From: Schistocephalus solidus | Taxonomy: Eukaryota; Platyhelminthes; Cestoda; Diphyllobothriidea; Diphyllobothriidae | Assembly (NCBI GenBank): GCA_017591395.1 | Contig: WEDG01001540.1 | Coordinates: forward strand, 62,001-126,000 | DNA length: 64,000 bases | Direction of reading: 5' to 3' | In this document: positions 10,601 to 22,374 of the stretch, piece after piece | Numbering within the stretch: position 1 is the first letter of the stretch | How the letters are laid out: each line of letters begins with the position of its first letter | Notes under the pieces: model-generated | Seen by the model: only the letters and a program-made list of their open reading frames with translations | Database searches by the model: none | What the model was told of the DNA's origin: nothing | Translations under genes and position numbers: made by a program

Positions 10601-13600
10601 CAGCATAATCTTCCACCCGGACAAGCTATCGATAGCTTTATTCCACGTGGTACTATAGCGAAGACAGAAATTATGATGAGAAGTTCAAAGACATCTGACA
10701 GAAATGCGTGAAAAATCACCTGCGTAGACGAATCATCAATGTGCTACCAACACGCTTACTCTGCTACGGTTAAAACAATAAAGCAGCAAAAACCACAGTA
10801 CTATGAGGGGGAAAGAGGCACAGAAACCACGAGCAGATCGGTGGTGCACATGGCTGAGTCCGCAACGAGGTAATGTTGACTAAGGCCGTGTATACGACAC
10901 TTTTACCGCAAAACTGAACAGTGGGACCCCGTGCACTTCCGGAGGTACCAGGAAATTATGCATAAGAGTTAGTGACATAACTACATGGGCAGCACAGGAC
11001 TAGAGGTGAACAGAAGAATTGGGCAATGCATGCAGTCAAGCACTTACTTTAACTCAGAAATAGTGCGGTCGAGAGCCAAGATGATGAGCAGCGCAATGTG
11101 TTGGACAGTCCAGGTTCTAGAGGAAAGATTTGTCATTTGGCTTTTCTCTCCCTGAGAAACTGTGTTGAGCCGAAAAATAATGGCCAGACTTGTTTATGAT
11201 GGGCACTTTTATAGCAGCGCCGAGGCTGTGCACGTCCCTAACTGCTGCCTCAAATGCGATTGCGGACGAAGCCCTTTGCACCATGACAGCCACTTCGCCC
11301 AACATCATCGCCAGTTTCACTAACAAGCCAAGACAGTGAACTTGCCTCTGAGAGAGGCTGATACTGAATAAACTATTCTTATGTGAAATAAATGCCCTCC
11401 TTAGTATAATACACCTGACACGTGTGGAGCAATCACAATGAGGTACCATTGGAGGCTTGCAACATTGCTAATTGACGGGGTAATTCGGCCCTATTCGGAA
11501 CTGAGGGTCAGGCTGCAATAGTTCCTTTTTAATTGCGCTCTTATGGAACTATCACATACGTGAGAACCGTGGCACATTTGGACTGAGAGAGATCAAGGTG
11601 TGTGTGGCATGGGTATGTTAGTTGTGTAACTTTGCAAGCCACTACGACAACTTCTACATCCGGTCATTTTGTTTCGCCAGCAGAAGACGATGACTGCAAC
11701 GCAGAGCGAATCTAAACAACCTCACGTGTGAGTTGCGGATGCGATGGGCCTTGCCGTTCGAACGTTTGAAGGTCACATAAGAGGATCACCAGATAAGTGC
11801 CGCGTTATGCAAAAGACCAGCATTCACTGAGTAGGTGCCGTCTGCCCTGCATGCCTAAATAATTACTTGAGGTCCGGCAGATCTGAATTAATAAAGTTAA
11901 GATGATTCGGAATAAATCACCGTCCTCGAGGCTTCATGATGAGCCTCTGAAAATCAGGTCGAACGTCGCGCCGGAAGTGATAGAACCGACAATCACCACC
12001 TCTTGAAAAGATTCTCGACTTTATACAGTAAGCCGAGGCAATGTCTGATCGACGCTGACTCAACACGGATGATAAAACTCTCGATTTTTTCTCTGCTCTT
12101 GAACGGTCAGAGGTAAAAAATAAGTTCAAGACACCCCACTTCCCCTAACTTCCAGAACTGAAGGGAAAAAGCATTACTTCAAGGTCGAGGGGCAGGCACA
12201 GTCAGTCAAGCCATGAGAAATTCATTAGGCAATTCACAATGACACCTATACCACAATTTTAAACCTAACTGGGCCGTTGCGCCGACTCTGGCATCAGAAA
12301 CGGGCTAGGCGGTTAGTCATAGTTAGAGACGAAAGCAAGGAGCACTGATATATGACAACAGAAATCACTTGCAATAGAGGTGGCTTGGCACCAAATCCCA
12401 GGGGAAATTAGGGTTAGGTTTAAGGTCAGTGTTAATTGTGAGGTTGGAGTTTAGGGCAGACTCAGCGTGAAGTTAAGGGCTACGGCTTAGATTTGTGTTA
12501 GGGCTAATGCTATTGCTAGGAAACGGAAATAAGTACACTTCCTGGAGTTGTGCACAGGATTGCCTTTATAACGTGGGTGGGGCGGCTCTAGTCCAATGTC
12601 CTGTTTAAGGGCCAAATAAATAATCCTTACCAAGACGAATTACAAAGACAGCTGGAGAGAGGAATTGACTGATGCAACCTGAGATCGAAAAAGGCATATC
12701 GACTATTCTTCAGCCTATTCACAAGAATGGTGGAGGGGTATAGCAGGGCGAAATGATGAAGATGCCAGTATAATAAAAATCCAGATGAAAGCAGATATTT
12801 CGCTGTTTGTTAGAAATGGGAAAAAAGTATGAAAATCGATAACGATGTAACCATTTGAAAAAAATAAATCCAAAACACAAACTGTACTTGCGAAAGGGTC
12901 TGCATGATGCGAAACTAGGCATGAAGATCAATGGAAGTCCATCACTTTCGAGAACCGATCTCAAAGAGACATACAAGGGCAGCGGCAAACACTACTTAGT
13001 TGATTGGTTCATGATCCGAACCGGTATAACAAGCCTTAGTCATGTTACCTAAAACGTCATGATGGGGGATAAAATAGGTGCAGCAAATTTGGAGTCTAAA
13101 TTTCTTTCTTCTGCAGCAACGGAGGTTGAATACCGGAGGTCAGAGTACCACCTTCCTGGCCCGACAGACAGTTTTGATTCAGATTTTATACAGAGCTTCT
13201 CCTCGACGCCTCTAGGTGCGCAGCGGCGTAGGATCAAAGGCGGTAATAATGAACCCATGGGACGGATGATAAAGAACGTGTATAAATGAACTCAGCCGAC
13301 TGTCTTAGATCGCCTAACAGCGAGTGTAGACTGTCTCACTCGAAGCCAAGTCAGCGTGTTTCACTCAAAGGATGATCCTTAGGCAATGGCGAACAAAAAC
13401 GTCAGTCGCTGGTCATGTCCATGTGTATTAAAAGCAGTACATTAGGACTTACTGGACAGATGGTCGGTAAATGTGGATTTTTGTACCAAAAGGGATATCA
13501 AAACGGGCACAGACACACTTTCCAAGGTTCGAAATTCGGCGAGGAGCATCAATTCAGATGATAACTTCGTCTATTTGGCTAAAACTTCATCCCGTAGTAT

Positions 13601-16600
13601 ATTGTACGTCCAATTTATCAACCATAGGAGATAAAACCGGAGAAAAATACTGTCTTCGTAGCCTAGCTGCACGCTAGAGGGGGCGATAATTCAATCTATT
13701 CGATATCAGTCAACCAGAATCCAGGTACAAATTCCACAGCAGAGAGTTGCGCACAGTTCTTATGAAAATTTAGTCAATGGCGTAGTCTAACAAGATGGGC
13801 GATAGAATTAAACCTTGTCAATCTTTAGACCAAGTATCGAACGGCTGGAAATATTGTTGTGAGCTCAAACGCATGTGGTGCTGAAGCCATAGGAAAAGTT
13901 GGTCGAAACGAAGACATTTACCAATATACTGTTTGGCCTCATTATCCATCACAGGAACTCGCGATGGGTGCAAACGAGCGCTGCAGCGATGTTAAGGAGG
14001 AATTCAAGATTGCGCCATAATGCAAGTATTTGGCCGATACAATAATGTCCAGCTTGAAGGCTCGTCCTCAAGTCGTTCCCATCAAGAAACTGCTTAAGGA
14101 TACAATGACAATAACCTTTGCACCAACTTCAGGAACACTATTGGCAATCTCAGCCCTAGACTTTGTCTTATTCCATGTCTTAAAGAGTGGTAGAATGATG
14201 GCCATCTCAATCACCCGAGACGAACACCACCTGAAGTTTGCGCGATTCGTTTATGAACCATAGCGCCAGAATTTTGACTGATAAACTTCAGTGAGAAGGT
14301 AATCCTCCCCAGAGGCCTTGCTTTTGCGTAGGCTACGGGTCCAATCGGTTTATTTTTGATCGGAAAGGGGCCATAAGACACTGGCTAGAAAGGTGGAAAG
14401 GAAATTTTACCACTGCAATGACTCTCAAAGTTGGCACATCAGCCCTAGGAGTCCCAATCAAACCGCCACTCAAATCGTGAGCGGCGTTACTCGGCAGTGC
14501 AGAGTGCGAACAACAAAAGCGAAGAGAAAGTCTACTAAGCTTTCGAGCGCCAAGGACATCTGGGACCTGCTCTATGGAGGTCGAATCTCCCCCAAAAATG
14601 TTTGTAATCACTTTTAGTCGACTTTGTCATCATTTTCCAGAGTTGGCGGAGGGAACGTTTGTTGTGTAACACTTGCCCGACAGTTAACTGCAAGGCTATT
14701 GAGCTGAGCTAGAAATAAAAGCACTGTGAGATTAATCAAAGTCCTATAAACTGTCTCGAGGAATCAGGACTTCATTAATGATTATCTGCAATTGCCTTTA
14801 CCTTAAACTCGAGTTATAAAGCGCGACCAAATTTATGTGCCCAGAATTTTGACTGAGCTGGAGTGTCATAATTTTACGCAAACAAGGCACACTACACGTT
14901 ACATGTTAGGCATGTATGAGAAGTGCGGTTTCCAGCGCGTGCGAGAGAACATGGTCTGACCCAAAGGTGCTAGCAATCTTGGATTTATGCGTCAATCTGC
15001 CAGCATTAAATCAGCTGCGAAACCCTCAGCTGACTGAGCATATGGGCATAGTTTGAATTGACGAGCAGTAGATGCTTGCAGCGATGCATGACGCAAGTAC
15101 TGATGATAATAAGCATGTTATGTTCAAAAAGGATTAATATTCTCTTAAGGAATTGATACCCAAGACCAAAGTGACCAGTAAGATAATTGTCTGATGAGTC
15201 ATTTGGCCATTCTAGCTACCAGCAAAAATAAGTAGATCACAACGACGGAGGCCCTCAGGGAGTTTTTTTGTAGTATCGAGTAATTTCTTTATGCCGGCAA
15301 TTAGAAACTGAGGTTGGTTGCCTGACGGAGATGACAACGATATTTTTAAAGTGTTCCTTCAGTCTGACGTAAGCCAGGTCATTGGCTGGTACACACAAGC
15401 ATCATATGATTCGTCTGTTGCGAGCTGTCGATCGACACTGTATTTACAAGAATCCTTGCGTGAATCGCTGTAGCATAGATTGAAAAGGGAGTAGACGAAG
15501 GGGCCTTGATTTCCTAAGCGCCAGGATCGGTGATTTCTAATGCAAGTAGGCAACAGACATCCAATTTGTACGGGCGAAGACTACGCGCCATCAGAATTTG
15601 GGTGCGCAGGCCCAGGGAAAATCGCAAATCTCCGCATCCAATACCAAGGGTCTATTCTCGATCGGACATTCTAGCTCTATTTGTGTGCATCGCGGGACCA
15701 GGATTACGGTGCACGTAGATCACGGTAGTATTAAAACCATTCAAATATAGACCACATGAGGACGCGTCAAGTATAAAACAGGTAAGTTGGTAGGTAAACC
15801 AGCCCTCTCAATAAGGTCTAAAAACAAAATTTTCTGGAGTCAAATCGCTGGTAAGGTTAAACGGGATAGGCAATGAATACAAGCCTGTAGAACTCCGCAT
15901 TAAATAAAATGGGCTTCCGGCAAGCTGCGGTCAAGAAGAAAGTGGACACTTATGCGAAGATGGCAAGGCTAGATTAGGGTGGCAATCTACGTCGGAATAC
16001 AGCATAATTCTGTAATATATCACAGATTCTCAGCGAACAGAACCAAAAGTCCTAAAGAAAAGAAACTAAGCAGCAGTCTGTTGCATGCAGCGTTGCGGGA
16101 TTCGGAGACACGACAAAATGCGAGTTACTGGTCAGTGCGTTCGATTTCAGTTAGGATGCTGCCTTTTTATGGCACGTCCTGCCAACATTAACTGCACCTG
16201 AAATGCCTTGGGAATTTTCTGAGCTAATCAGCCACTTATTTACTGCTTGTAATTGACCACCCTTGCCATTGGGTAAGTTAAACAACAGCAAGGTAGTAAT
16301 AACAGACGAAACGATTTATAATCATTCAAACACAACATGGTAATCGAGGCATTTTATAGAGCAATGGAATGCAGGTGGTCACCTTTGATGAGATGGTGCA
16401 CTAACAGTACAGAAAACTACACGTAACTGAACGTGAATAGCAACAACAGGGCATGTAGCTTGCCTAGGCTCAATTGCGGTGATAAAAAATAAGAACTTCC
16501 TTCTCTAGAAAGCAAGTTGATCTCATACAGTTTGCCAAAAGTTTTAAAAGTTGAGGAGGCCAGAAAGCACGTGGATTCCAACGACAGAAATAAAGAAAAG

Positions 16601-17903
16601 ATAGGGACAAGGACCCAGAAGAAGAAAGAACACAAGATAGCATGCCACGAGCTCAGGTGAGTGGTTTAGCGTGCAATATGCCCAATGCACAACACACATG
16701 ACAGCATTGTGCAATTTGGAGAGAATATAAGCCACAGTTAAGTGCTTTAACTAGACAACAGACACCGAAGTATCGTGAAAAATGTAATTTAAGGTTAGAC
16801 TTAGAAAATTAGTGAAGCATAATCTATTGGTGTAGACAAAACGGAATGTATTTAAAGTTGAGCACAAAAAATTAAACAAAGTAGGTTAAAACGCCAGTGG
16901 TGTGTGGCAAGCTGAAAAATTACCGATTGCGTTTCGCAGACAAGCCACGGCATCCGTATAGTTCTTTTCAAGCAGATGAATGTACTTGGAAATATTTTTC
17001 AAGGCTACTTCAGCCCGTCTTTCGTAAAAGTTTGCCTAAATGGAGAGGTAAGTAGAATTAGACCAACAGCAAACAAAACCAAACACTAAAAAAAGAAATT
17101 CAGACGTTTTTGAAATCTGAATATAATAATGTTCTAGTTGCAAATACGGTTAGCGGATCTTGTTGGAACGCCAATAAAGTACCACTAGTGGTGAATTAAG
17201 CAGGTTAAGTGCTAGATAAGGACATTTATTTAAGCCCTGATAACAATCCCTAGGCGAAATAACGCCTAGGCTAGAGCCAGGCATAGGTATCCCGAGCAGA
17301 GTCCACTTGATATTCCCAGCCTGTCACCGCGACCCCCCTAAGGTCAAAAGCAGTTCCACGAGCATTTGCCTGCAGGGCATTGAAGCCCAAGTGACCGGGA
17401 TTGATACCATGAGACGCCTGCGTCGAGTGATATGCATGAGCGACGAATAAGCGATACGAGCGGCACTTATCACGCCGTCGCGAGCGTGAGTCATGTGATA
17501 GCGAGTGCGAGTGTAATACACGGACCCTGATTCAGGTTGTGTCAAATTTCTGGGATGGCGGCCTAGAAGAGTTCACTTTGCGCAGCTAGGGAAAGGATGG
17601 GAAGGGGTCAGCCCGGCAAGTACGGGTGATTGTATAAGCGCACGCAGTCGGTGCATCTGTGTAGCTGTAAAATTGAGGCACATACCAGCCTAGGCGTCCT
17701 CACGCTTCCGGACGCGAGTGTAACGCTGCGAAATTGCTACCAGGGAGGAAAGTAGTGAAATTATTTAGCACGTTGAAAAACTGAAAGTCCTCTGCGATGC
17801 AGATTGTAAGGTAAGAACTCGCCTTATTTAGGTTGCTGTCAGACTCTAAAAGGACTTCCATGACTCGAAGTTGGCCAACAAAATGAATGCATAAAAAGTG
17901 CAC
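7494..17903 (-). CDS. Multi-exon minus-strand gene, protein not recognised (partial model)
   Basis: Six candidate exons read on the minus strand, 5' to 3': 17903-17823, 17035-16924, 11347-11207, 11151-11048, 10338-9956 and 7692-7494. Each has AG before it and GT after it, except 17823, which has GC. Phases agree across three junctions: 17823/17035 (0/0), 11207/11151 (0/0) and 9956/7692 (0/0). Exons are missing between 16924 and 11347 and between 11048 and 10338. The peptides are charged and probably helical, with segments such as RRAEVALKNISKYIHLLEKN and LSEQLNDAKKRAADEFSQRL, so coiled coil is likely. A possible last exon follows an AG at about 7188 and would add only a few codons. The start codon was not found and should lie above 17.9 kb. 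No function is assigned. Confidence 0.5.
7700..9950 (-). other. Intron-like AT-rich sequence
   Basis: This lies between two candidate exons of the minus-strand gene. It has many stops in all frames and no repeat or RNA gene that I can recognise. Confidence 0.4.
9956..10338 (-). other. Candidate 383-bp exon of the minus-strand gene
   Basis: A pyrimidine-rich acceptor (TTTTTATTTTTACCAG) is followed by 127 codons in one frame. The exon closes with CTAAAATG before GTAAGC, a good donor. The peptide has an acidic, Leu-rich start, then a stretch ending RIRELTKM, and joins in phase to the next exon. It is the strongest single exon of this gene. Confidence 0.55.
11048..11151 (-). other. Candidate exon (104 bp)
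   Basis: The acceptor TTTCTCAG precedes GGAGAGAAAAGCC. Only one frame is open (34 codons plus 2 bases), and it ends ISELK at a perfect GTAAGT donor. It is separated from the upstream exon by a 55-bp intron (11152-11206). Confidence 0.5.
11207..11347 (-). other. Candidate exon (141 bp, 47 codons)
   Basis: The acceptor CTCTCTCAG precedes AGGCAAGTTCAC. There are exactly 47 codons, phase 0 to phase 0, ending AAIK before a weak GTGCCC donor. The segment is rich in Ala, Val and Leu (LLVKLAMMLGEVAVMVQRAS) and probably helical. Confidence 0.45.
11536..13676. repeat. Interspersed repeat family R1, copy b (intronic)
   Basis: The ends match copy a at 360-1617: about 11536-12020 matches its left part and 13215-13676 its right part, in the same order and orientation. 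The middle (about 12120-13050) has no match in copy a. It contains a degenerate TTAGGG-rich stretch at about 12410-12540. The whole repeat sits between candidate exons at 11.3 and 16.9 kb of the minus-strand gene, so it would be intronic. Confidence 0.5.
12410..12540 (+). repeat. Degenerate TTAGGG-rich tract
   Basis: Repeated variants of TTAGGG (TTAGGGTTAGG, TTTAGGG, TTAAGGG, TTAGGGC) are followed by GGAAACGGAAATAAGTACAC. A similar layout occurs at about 47610-47690, ending CACGGAAATATTTACCC, so this is a dispersed repeat rather than a telomere. Confidence 0.45.
14990..15765. repeat. Interspersed repeat family R2, copy a (intronic)
   Basis: This is collinear with 32637-33395. Shared landmarks are GTTATGTTCA(A/G)AAA, a block around AAAAAT--GTAGATCAC(A/G)AC, and CATCCAATAC. 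CATTCTAGCTC/CAGTCTAGCTC followed by ATTTGT and then GGACCAGGAT completes the series. Identity is moderate, so both copies are old. The class is unknown. It sits in a predicted intron of the minus-strand gene. Confidence 0.5.
15770..16920 (-). other. Predicted intron, nothing firm
   Basis: A pyrimidine-rich AG at about 16503 on the minus strand might start an exon, but every phase that fits stops within a few codons. No repeat or RNA gene was recognised. Confidence 0.3.
16924..17035 (-). other. Candidate exon (112 bp)
   Basis: The acceptor CATTTAG precedes GCAAACTTTTACG. Only one frame is open (37 codons plus 1 base), encoding a strongly helical, charged segment around YERRAEVALKNISKYIHLLE. 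It ends ATCG before GTAATT. It joins in phase 0 with the exon at 17823-17903. Confidence 0.55.
17823..17903 (-). other. Candidate exon with GC donor (81 bp)
   Basis: The acceptor GATAATTTTTAG precedes GTGCAC. There are 27 codons ending ESDSNLNK, then AAG before GCGAGT, a GC-AG type donor. Phase 0 agrees with the next exon at 17035. If the GC donor is wrong, the exon may run on, because the same frame stays open further. Confidence 0.4.
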
Positions 17904-18200
17904 CTAAAAATTATCTTCGGACGAAATCTAATTTAGAATATGCGCCGAAAGGCTAATGTAATAGAAACGACAGGCTACACGCCTGAAGAACCAATTAAAA
18001 GTCCCCTGGCAGGAGACCTTGAATGTATATTAAAACAAAATTGTACAGGAGTGAAGATCACTTCATTTTTTACCAAATTATTAACTTTTAACTAGTAATG
18101 TTATTTAAAAAATAGAATTGTTAAGCCAAAACTTCATACAATCAGTAACCGCCTCAGTACGCATTTGCACAATTGCAGGCGCAAGGTTACATTGTGTTAG

Positions 18201-18205
18201 CCAAT
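18201..18205 (+). promoter_or_regulatory. CCAAT box between the divergent genes
   Basis: GTTAGCCAATCAAAC lies about 105 bp before the plus-strand ATG at 18309. It is in the ~400 bp that separate the first mapped exon of the minus-strand gene from the plus-strand gene. No clear TATA box accompanies it. A shared promoter is an inference. Confidence 0.35.
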
Positions 18206-18308
18206 CAAACGCACACACACGCCGCATACAGCGCCCGAAATCATTTTACGCTTATGCCGTGACGCGGTTTTCGCGTCGCTTGCGTTTTTGTTTTCCTTTT
18301 AATATACG

Positions 18309-18673
18309 ATGGATTCTAACCATAGAACAAGCGCCCTTTTAACTCATATTCCATTCGATTCTTTCCACTCTGGTGAGACACCAAAAAACGTATCGGAATC
18401 GACCAAATTTTTCCCCCTCGAATCAAATGATGTTCTCAACACACCAACAGGAGTCGAACTTAACGGATTAGTTCGATCTACAAGGATATTTTTTCCTGAA
18501 GATTTTGGGAAGAAAACTGCGACATTGCAGTCCGGTTCTACGGTTCAGGTGGGTGAAACGGTGACCGATCCCTCTCGTATGAAGTGTGAAGGAGCCGTGG
18601 ACGCAAGTAAGCAGAAGATATAGTTATTTTATTGTTTCAGAGCTGTTTGCATTCTGCCGAGTTTTTTTACCAG
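18309..18673 (+). CDS. 5' end of a plus-strand gene: exon 1, 34-bp intron, 33-bp micro-exon
   Basis: The ATG at 18309 is the first after an in-frame TAA at 18300. It opens 99 codons plus 1 base to a good donor, GCAA before GTAAGC, at 18606/18607. The intron is only 34 bp (18607-18640) and ends TTATTGTTTCAG. The next 33 bp (18641-18673) keep the frame (KLFAFCRVFLP) and end CCAG before GTGCCT. The peptide is Ser/Thr-rich, with no signal peptide or known domain that I can see. Very short 5' introns and micro-exons are known in flatworms. Downstream exons were not placed. A segment at 19482-19543 has splice-like ends but the wrong phase to follow directly. Function unknown. Confidence 0.5.
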
Positions 18674-20045
18674 GTGCCTTCTGAATCCTCGAGTTTATTG
18701 GCATCTCAAGTTTGTCTTGCACCCGTCCATGGCCTTATGGCCAAAATATGAGTTCGGGAGATATCACGACATTTCTTATTTTTACAAGAGCTGAATTGGC
18801 ACCAGCGTATGGTTTTGATTGCTTGTAGTTCAAATGAGTGCTTGTCTACTACATTCGACCGTTAACTGTTATTAATCTAATTCTCTTTGAACCGTCGGAG
18901 CTTGAAGAAACGTCACAAAAGTTGACATACTCCTAAGGCCATGAAAATGCACATTTATTTGTTGGGCCCGTAAAACGCCTGAGTTCTCTCTCTCTCTCTC
19001 GTACTCTCTCTCTTTCATCGCATCTGATCTAGCAAAACAAGAGACTTCTGTTTGGTCGTGACTATATGCTGGCGTTCATTTTTTCGACCTTTTTAAGTGA
19101 GGAAGGCTCCAAAGACGGTAGTTAATGAACTTTATTGGGATAAACAGTTATTGCTGGAAGTGCCTTTGCTGTTATCGTGCGTATCCGTTATTACTCGTCA
19201 CATTTGGATGAATATGTTGTGATAACCAAACGGTCACAAACCCACTAGTGCAAGTGTGAACAAAATAAGATCGGAAAATTCGGAATGAATTGGTGCCTTA
19301 GCATAGGGTTTTCATTCATCTTAAACTTTACACATCATAACTAAAACAAGACTCGAAACAACAGATACTCAATCAGTATGTGAGAAAGGCAGTAATTTAG
19401 TATAACATCCTCTCGGCCAACATTTGTTGATTGTAAGAGGCTGACCAATCTGTTGTGGATGCTTGCACGTAACAAATTTTAGACGTCTCTGTTGCGAAGG
19501 AAATATAAATGAACCCGTTGTTATTGGTCGTCTTATGTCCCCAGGTTGTGCATGTTATTATCGTCATCGTTACAAATGCAAAAAATGTCGCAGCATTCTG
19601 ATTTTAGCTAAACTTGTGTTATTTTTTCTTCAATGTTTGGTCGATTGGTGGGCCAGAACCGTATCGGACGTTAAAGTAGGGGTTTGTGCCTCTTCTTATA
19701 GCAATCCTGTAGGAGGAAGCAGTCGAACGGATGCGATTTAATCTTTGCAATTAGAGTACCGTTTATAAACTTATTGGGGAATGTGCTGGAGCACACAGAC
19801 CTTAACGAGCAGATCATATTTGAACTGCCAAATGCCCTTATTCAGTAGAATTCGCCCAGGAAAGTTGAGTCGTTTACGGAAAATAGTTTCAGTAATTCAC
19901 GTTCGACCTCGAAAAAATCCTTTTATATGTTGTCACAGTTGTAGTGGCGCACAAAATTGATTTGTTTCAGTGCAAGGCGTTGAGTCGAAGGATCTCCAAG
20001 TGGATGTAACTTTTAAATTTCATATTAAGTACAGTAGTATTTTGT
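18674..20045 (+). other. Predicted intron or intergenic sequence with a short CT microsatellite
   Basis: The only clear feature is an imperfect CT tract at about 18984-19013. The open frame at 19463-19741 has no recognisable motif. Confidence 0.4.
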
Positions 20046-20049
20046 AAAG

Positions 20050-22370
20050 TTTTATTTAAATAGTTGACTCGCCGGTTTCCGTGGAGATTGCAGAATGTTG
20101 CCCTATGAGCCGCAACTTCCTTATCATGAAATAATTACTGAAATTCGTTTGATACAATGGTAACCGACTAATGTATGTGTACGGAGGGGTACTGAACATA
20201 GAGAACTTTTCGCCAATCTGATTCAAACAGGCAAATACAGATATGAAACGATTATAGGTCATTGACGGGTGTTGACTTTCGAAGTTTATACACAATCGTT
20301 CGAACAGCAGAGTAGCCTTGAAATGTTGACTTTTTGCTCGACAGTTGAATCTCTTCCATTGAACAGACAAGGTTCCTGGCCCGGGAAAATGTGATATCTG
20401 AGGGACGTCAGAATGACAGATTGCCTTATAAAGGTCTTTGCATGTAGACACTAGTTAGCGACGCCCGATAGCAAATATTAGAAAGCGTATCCGCCGCTTT
20501 GTTCTTTTTACGAATTCGATGAGCAATGTCAAATTTTAAGGGCAACAGGTTCGAATTCAAGCGTTCGATCTCATTATCCATTTTCTTCTTCTGTTGATTA
20601 CCATAGAGAAAGCTAACCAAAAGTTAAAAATGGTTATAGAAGAGAAAGTGTTTCCATTTGCTTATTAATTCCGCTACGATGTATGCATCTTTTTCTAATG
20701 CTGAATGGTGTCACTTATTTGTGGATAGCATACACGAAAAACTACTTACCGAACCTTCAAGTTCATCATAGCGGCGATTGTGGCATCCGAAGTATGGGTT
20801 TATACAACTATAGTGTTATTATATTAAATGGTAGCGATTGTGGCTTTCTTAAGTTCCGTCTTCTTTTGGCCACCTTAAGGAATTTTCGAAGGTTTTAGCC
20901 TTGATGAGCGATGCCGACGTCACAAATAATAATGTTGTACACCTATGAGAAAACGCCTTTCAGGTGCTCGTGCGTAAGTATTTCATTGATAGTTTGTCAG
21001 CAACATCCACATCCGTTGATCATTCCAAAGTGGTTTCAGGAAATTGATACAAATTTCACAAAGCCTAAAAGCAATGCATGACCTTTCCTCTGCTCTGATA
21101 GGTACCGGGTCATAGGCGCTCTTGAGATCGAGACTGCTTAACTTGTTGTAGTTCGCTACGTGTACGGTAATTCTGTCTATCCTCGGAACGGGGTAGGTAC
21201 CTAACACTCGCTTTTTGCATTTATTATTTCCTACAAATAGGACTTGAACTCACCATTGGCATGAACTGGACTCAATGACTCTCAGAAAGAAGGCGATAAA
21301 TATCTTATCGATTAACGCTTTCTTTTACATTCATGTGTCTACTAGATTTTGTCTTGTTAGACTTGCAGTCATTTGTCCGATTGGCAAACAACCAAGAAGG
21401 CTGGACGCAAGCAGAAGCTACAGAACACTTGCCAGCGTAGGTTTACGTTCACAAAACGAAACCTCGACAGTGAAGAAGTTGAATTATGTGGACCAACGTT
21501 CTCCATTATTCATTCTCGGCCCTGTGCAGTAATGTAAGTCAGTTCAAGTAAGACGGTGCAAGTTAAAACAGCCAATGAATGGTAGTCATGAAGAGAGAGT
21601 TGAGGGCCTTCAGACATGTCAGACCTAGTTGCTTTAAATTTCGCCGCTTTACGCCAGCTGACTTTTATTACTGCATAGGGCTTGGGATTAAAATTTTCGG
21701 CATATTTGTGGAAGTAAAGGAAATCATAACTGAGTAGAAAGTCAACGCACGCTCATGGTTAGGACGGTGATGGCCATGGCTATTTTACTGCGAGATTTAC
21801 GAACTGTCCAGTTATTGGAGCACTACAGGAGATGAAATGTAGCACTAAGAATTTTTAAGTCTACCAAGACCTGAAAATTAGCCTTGTCAATCTGTAGTTT
21901 AACCACTGCGTTTGGCAGGCAGTTAGGATCAACAACCGATCCTTTAACGGAAATGGTCGAATGTGTAGCGAAAAAGATAACCTGTCGTTTTCACGATGTT
22001 AGACAAACTCTTTGAGAGTGCTCCTTTTTACCTCATCCTTTGCATAGCACGTTGTATGCGGGACCCTTCGCACAAAGCTGCCTGTCCTATCCACAAAAGA
22101 AACAGTTGTTGTGAAAGAAACTGGAAGTTACTAGGTCAAGTTACTTAAGCAGGACTAGAAACAGTTTCTTACCTCCCATTAGTGGTAGAGGGCGAAGCTA
22201 ACAGAGGGTTTTGACAAGTTAGAGGCCATCATTTTACAATTCCAGCGACGTCTCATCATCAGCGGTTTTAACCTTCGAAATCTGTGCGGAATCTGATTTG
22301 ATGCAAGGCCACTAAATAGCACGTCTCTAACGCCATCCTCACGACTTTCTTCTGCTCTAAGAGCCATGAA
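20050..22370 (-). pseudogene. Decayed Ty3-type LTR retrotransposon (gag-pol remnant)
   Basis: Minus-strand fragments appear in the order of a Ty3-type element. A gag segment lies at 22370-22179 (VRDVLFSGLASNQIPHRF). A remnant of the zinc knuckle lies near 22080 (NCFFCG). A protease-like LVD segment lies near 21890. The reverse transcriptase palm is at 21207-20983 (YPVPRIDRI, then LDLKSAY). A connection/RNase H end is at 20620-20426 (KKNKAADTLS). Integrase-region matches end at 20056, among them FERLCINFES. Frames change many times and stops are frequent, so the element is dead. No LTRs were delimited. Identification rests on motif order across several frames. Confidence 0.65.
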
Positions 22371-22374
22371 ATCG

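Noticed and set aside
12410..12540. Telomere or chromosome end
   Set aside because: The TTAGGG words are degenerate, internal and flanked by ordinary sequence on both sides.
19463..19741. Next exon of the plus-strand gene at 18309
   Set aside because: The splice-like segment 19482-19543 starts in the wrong phase to follow the micro-exon directly.
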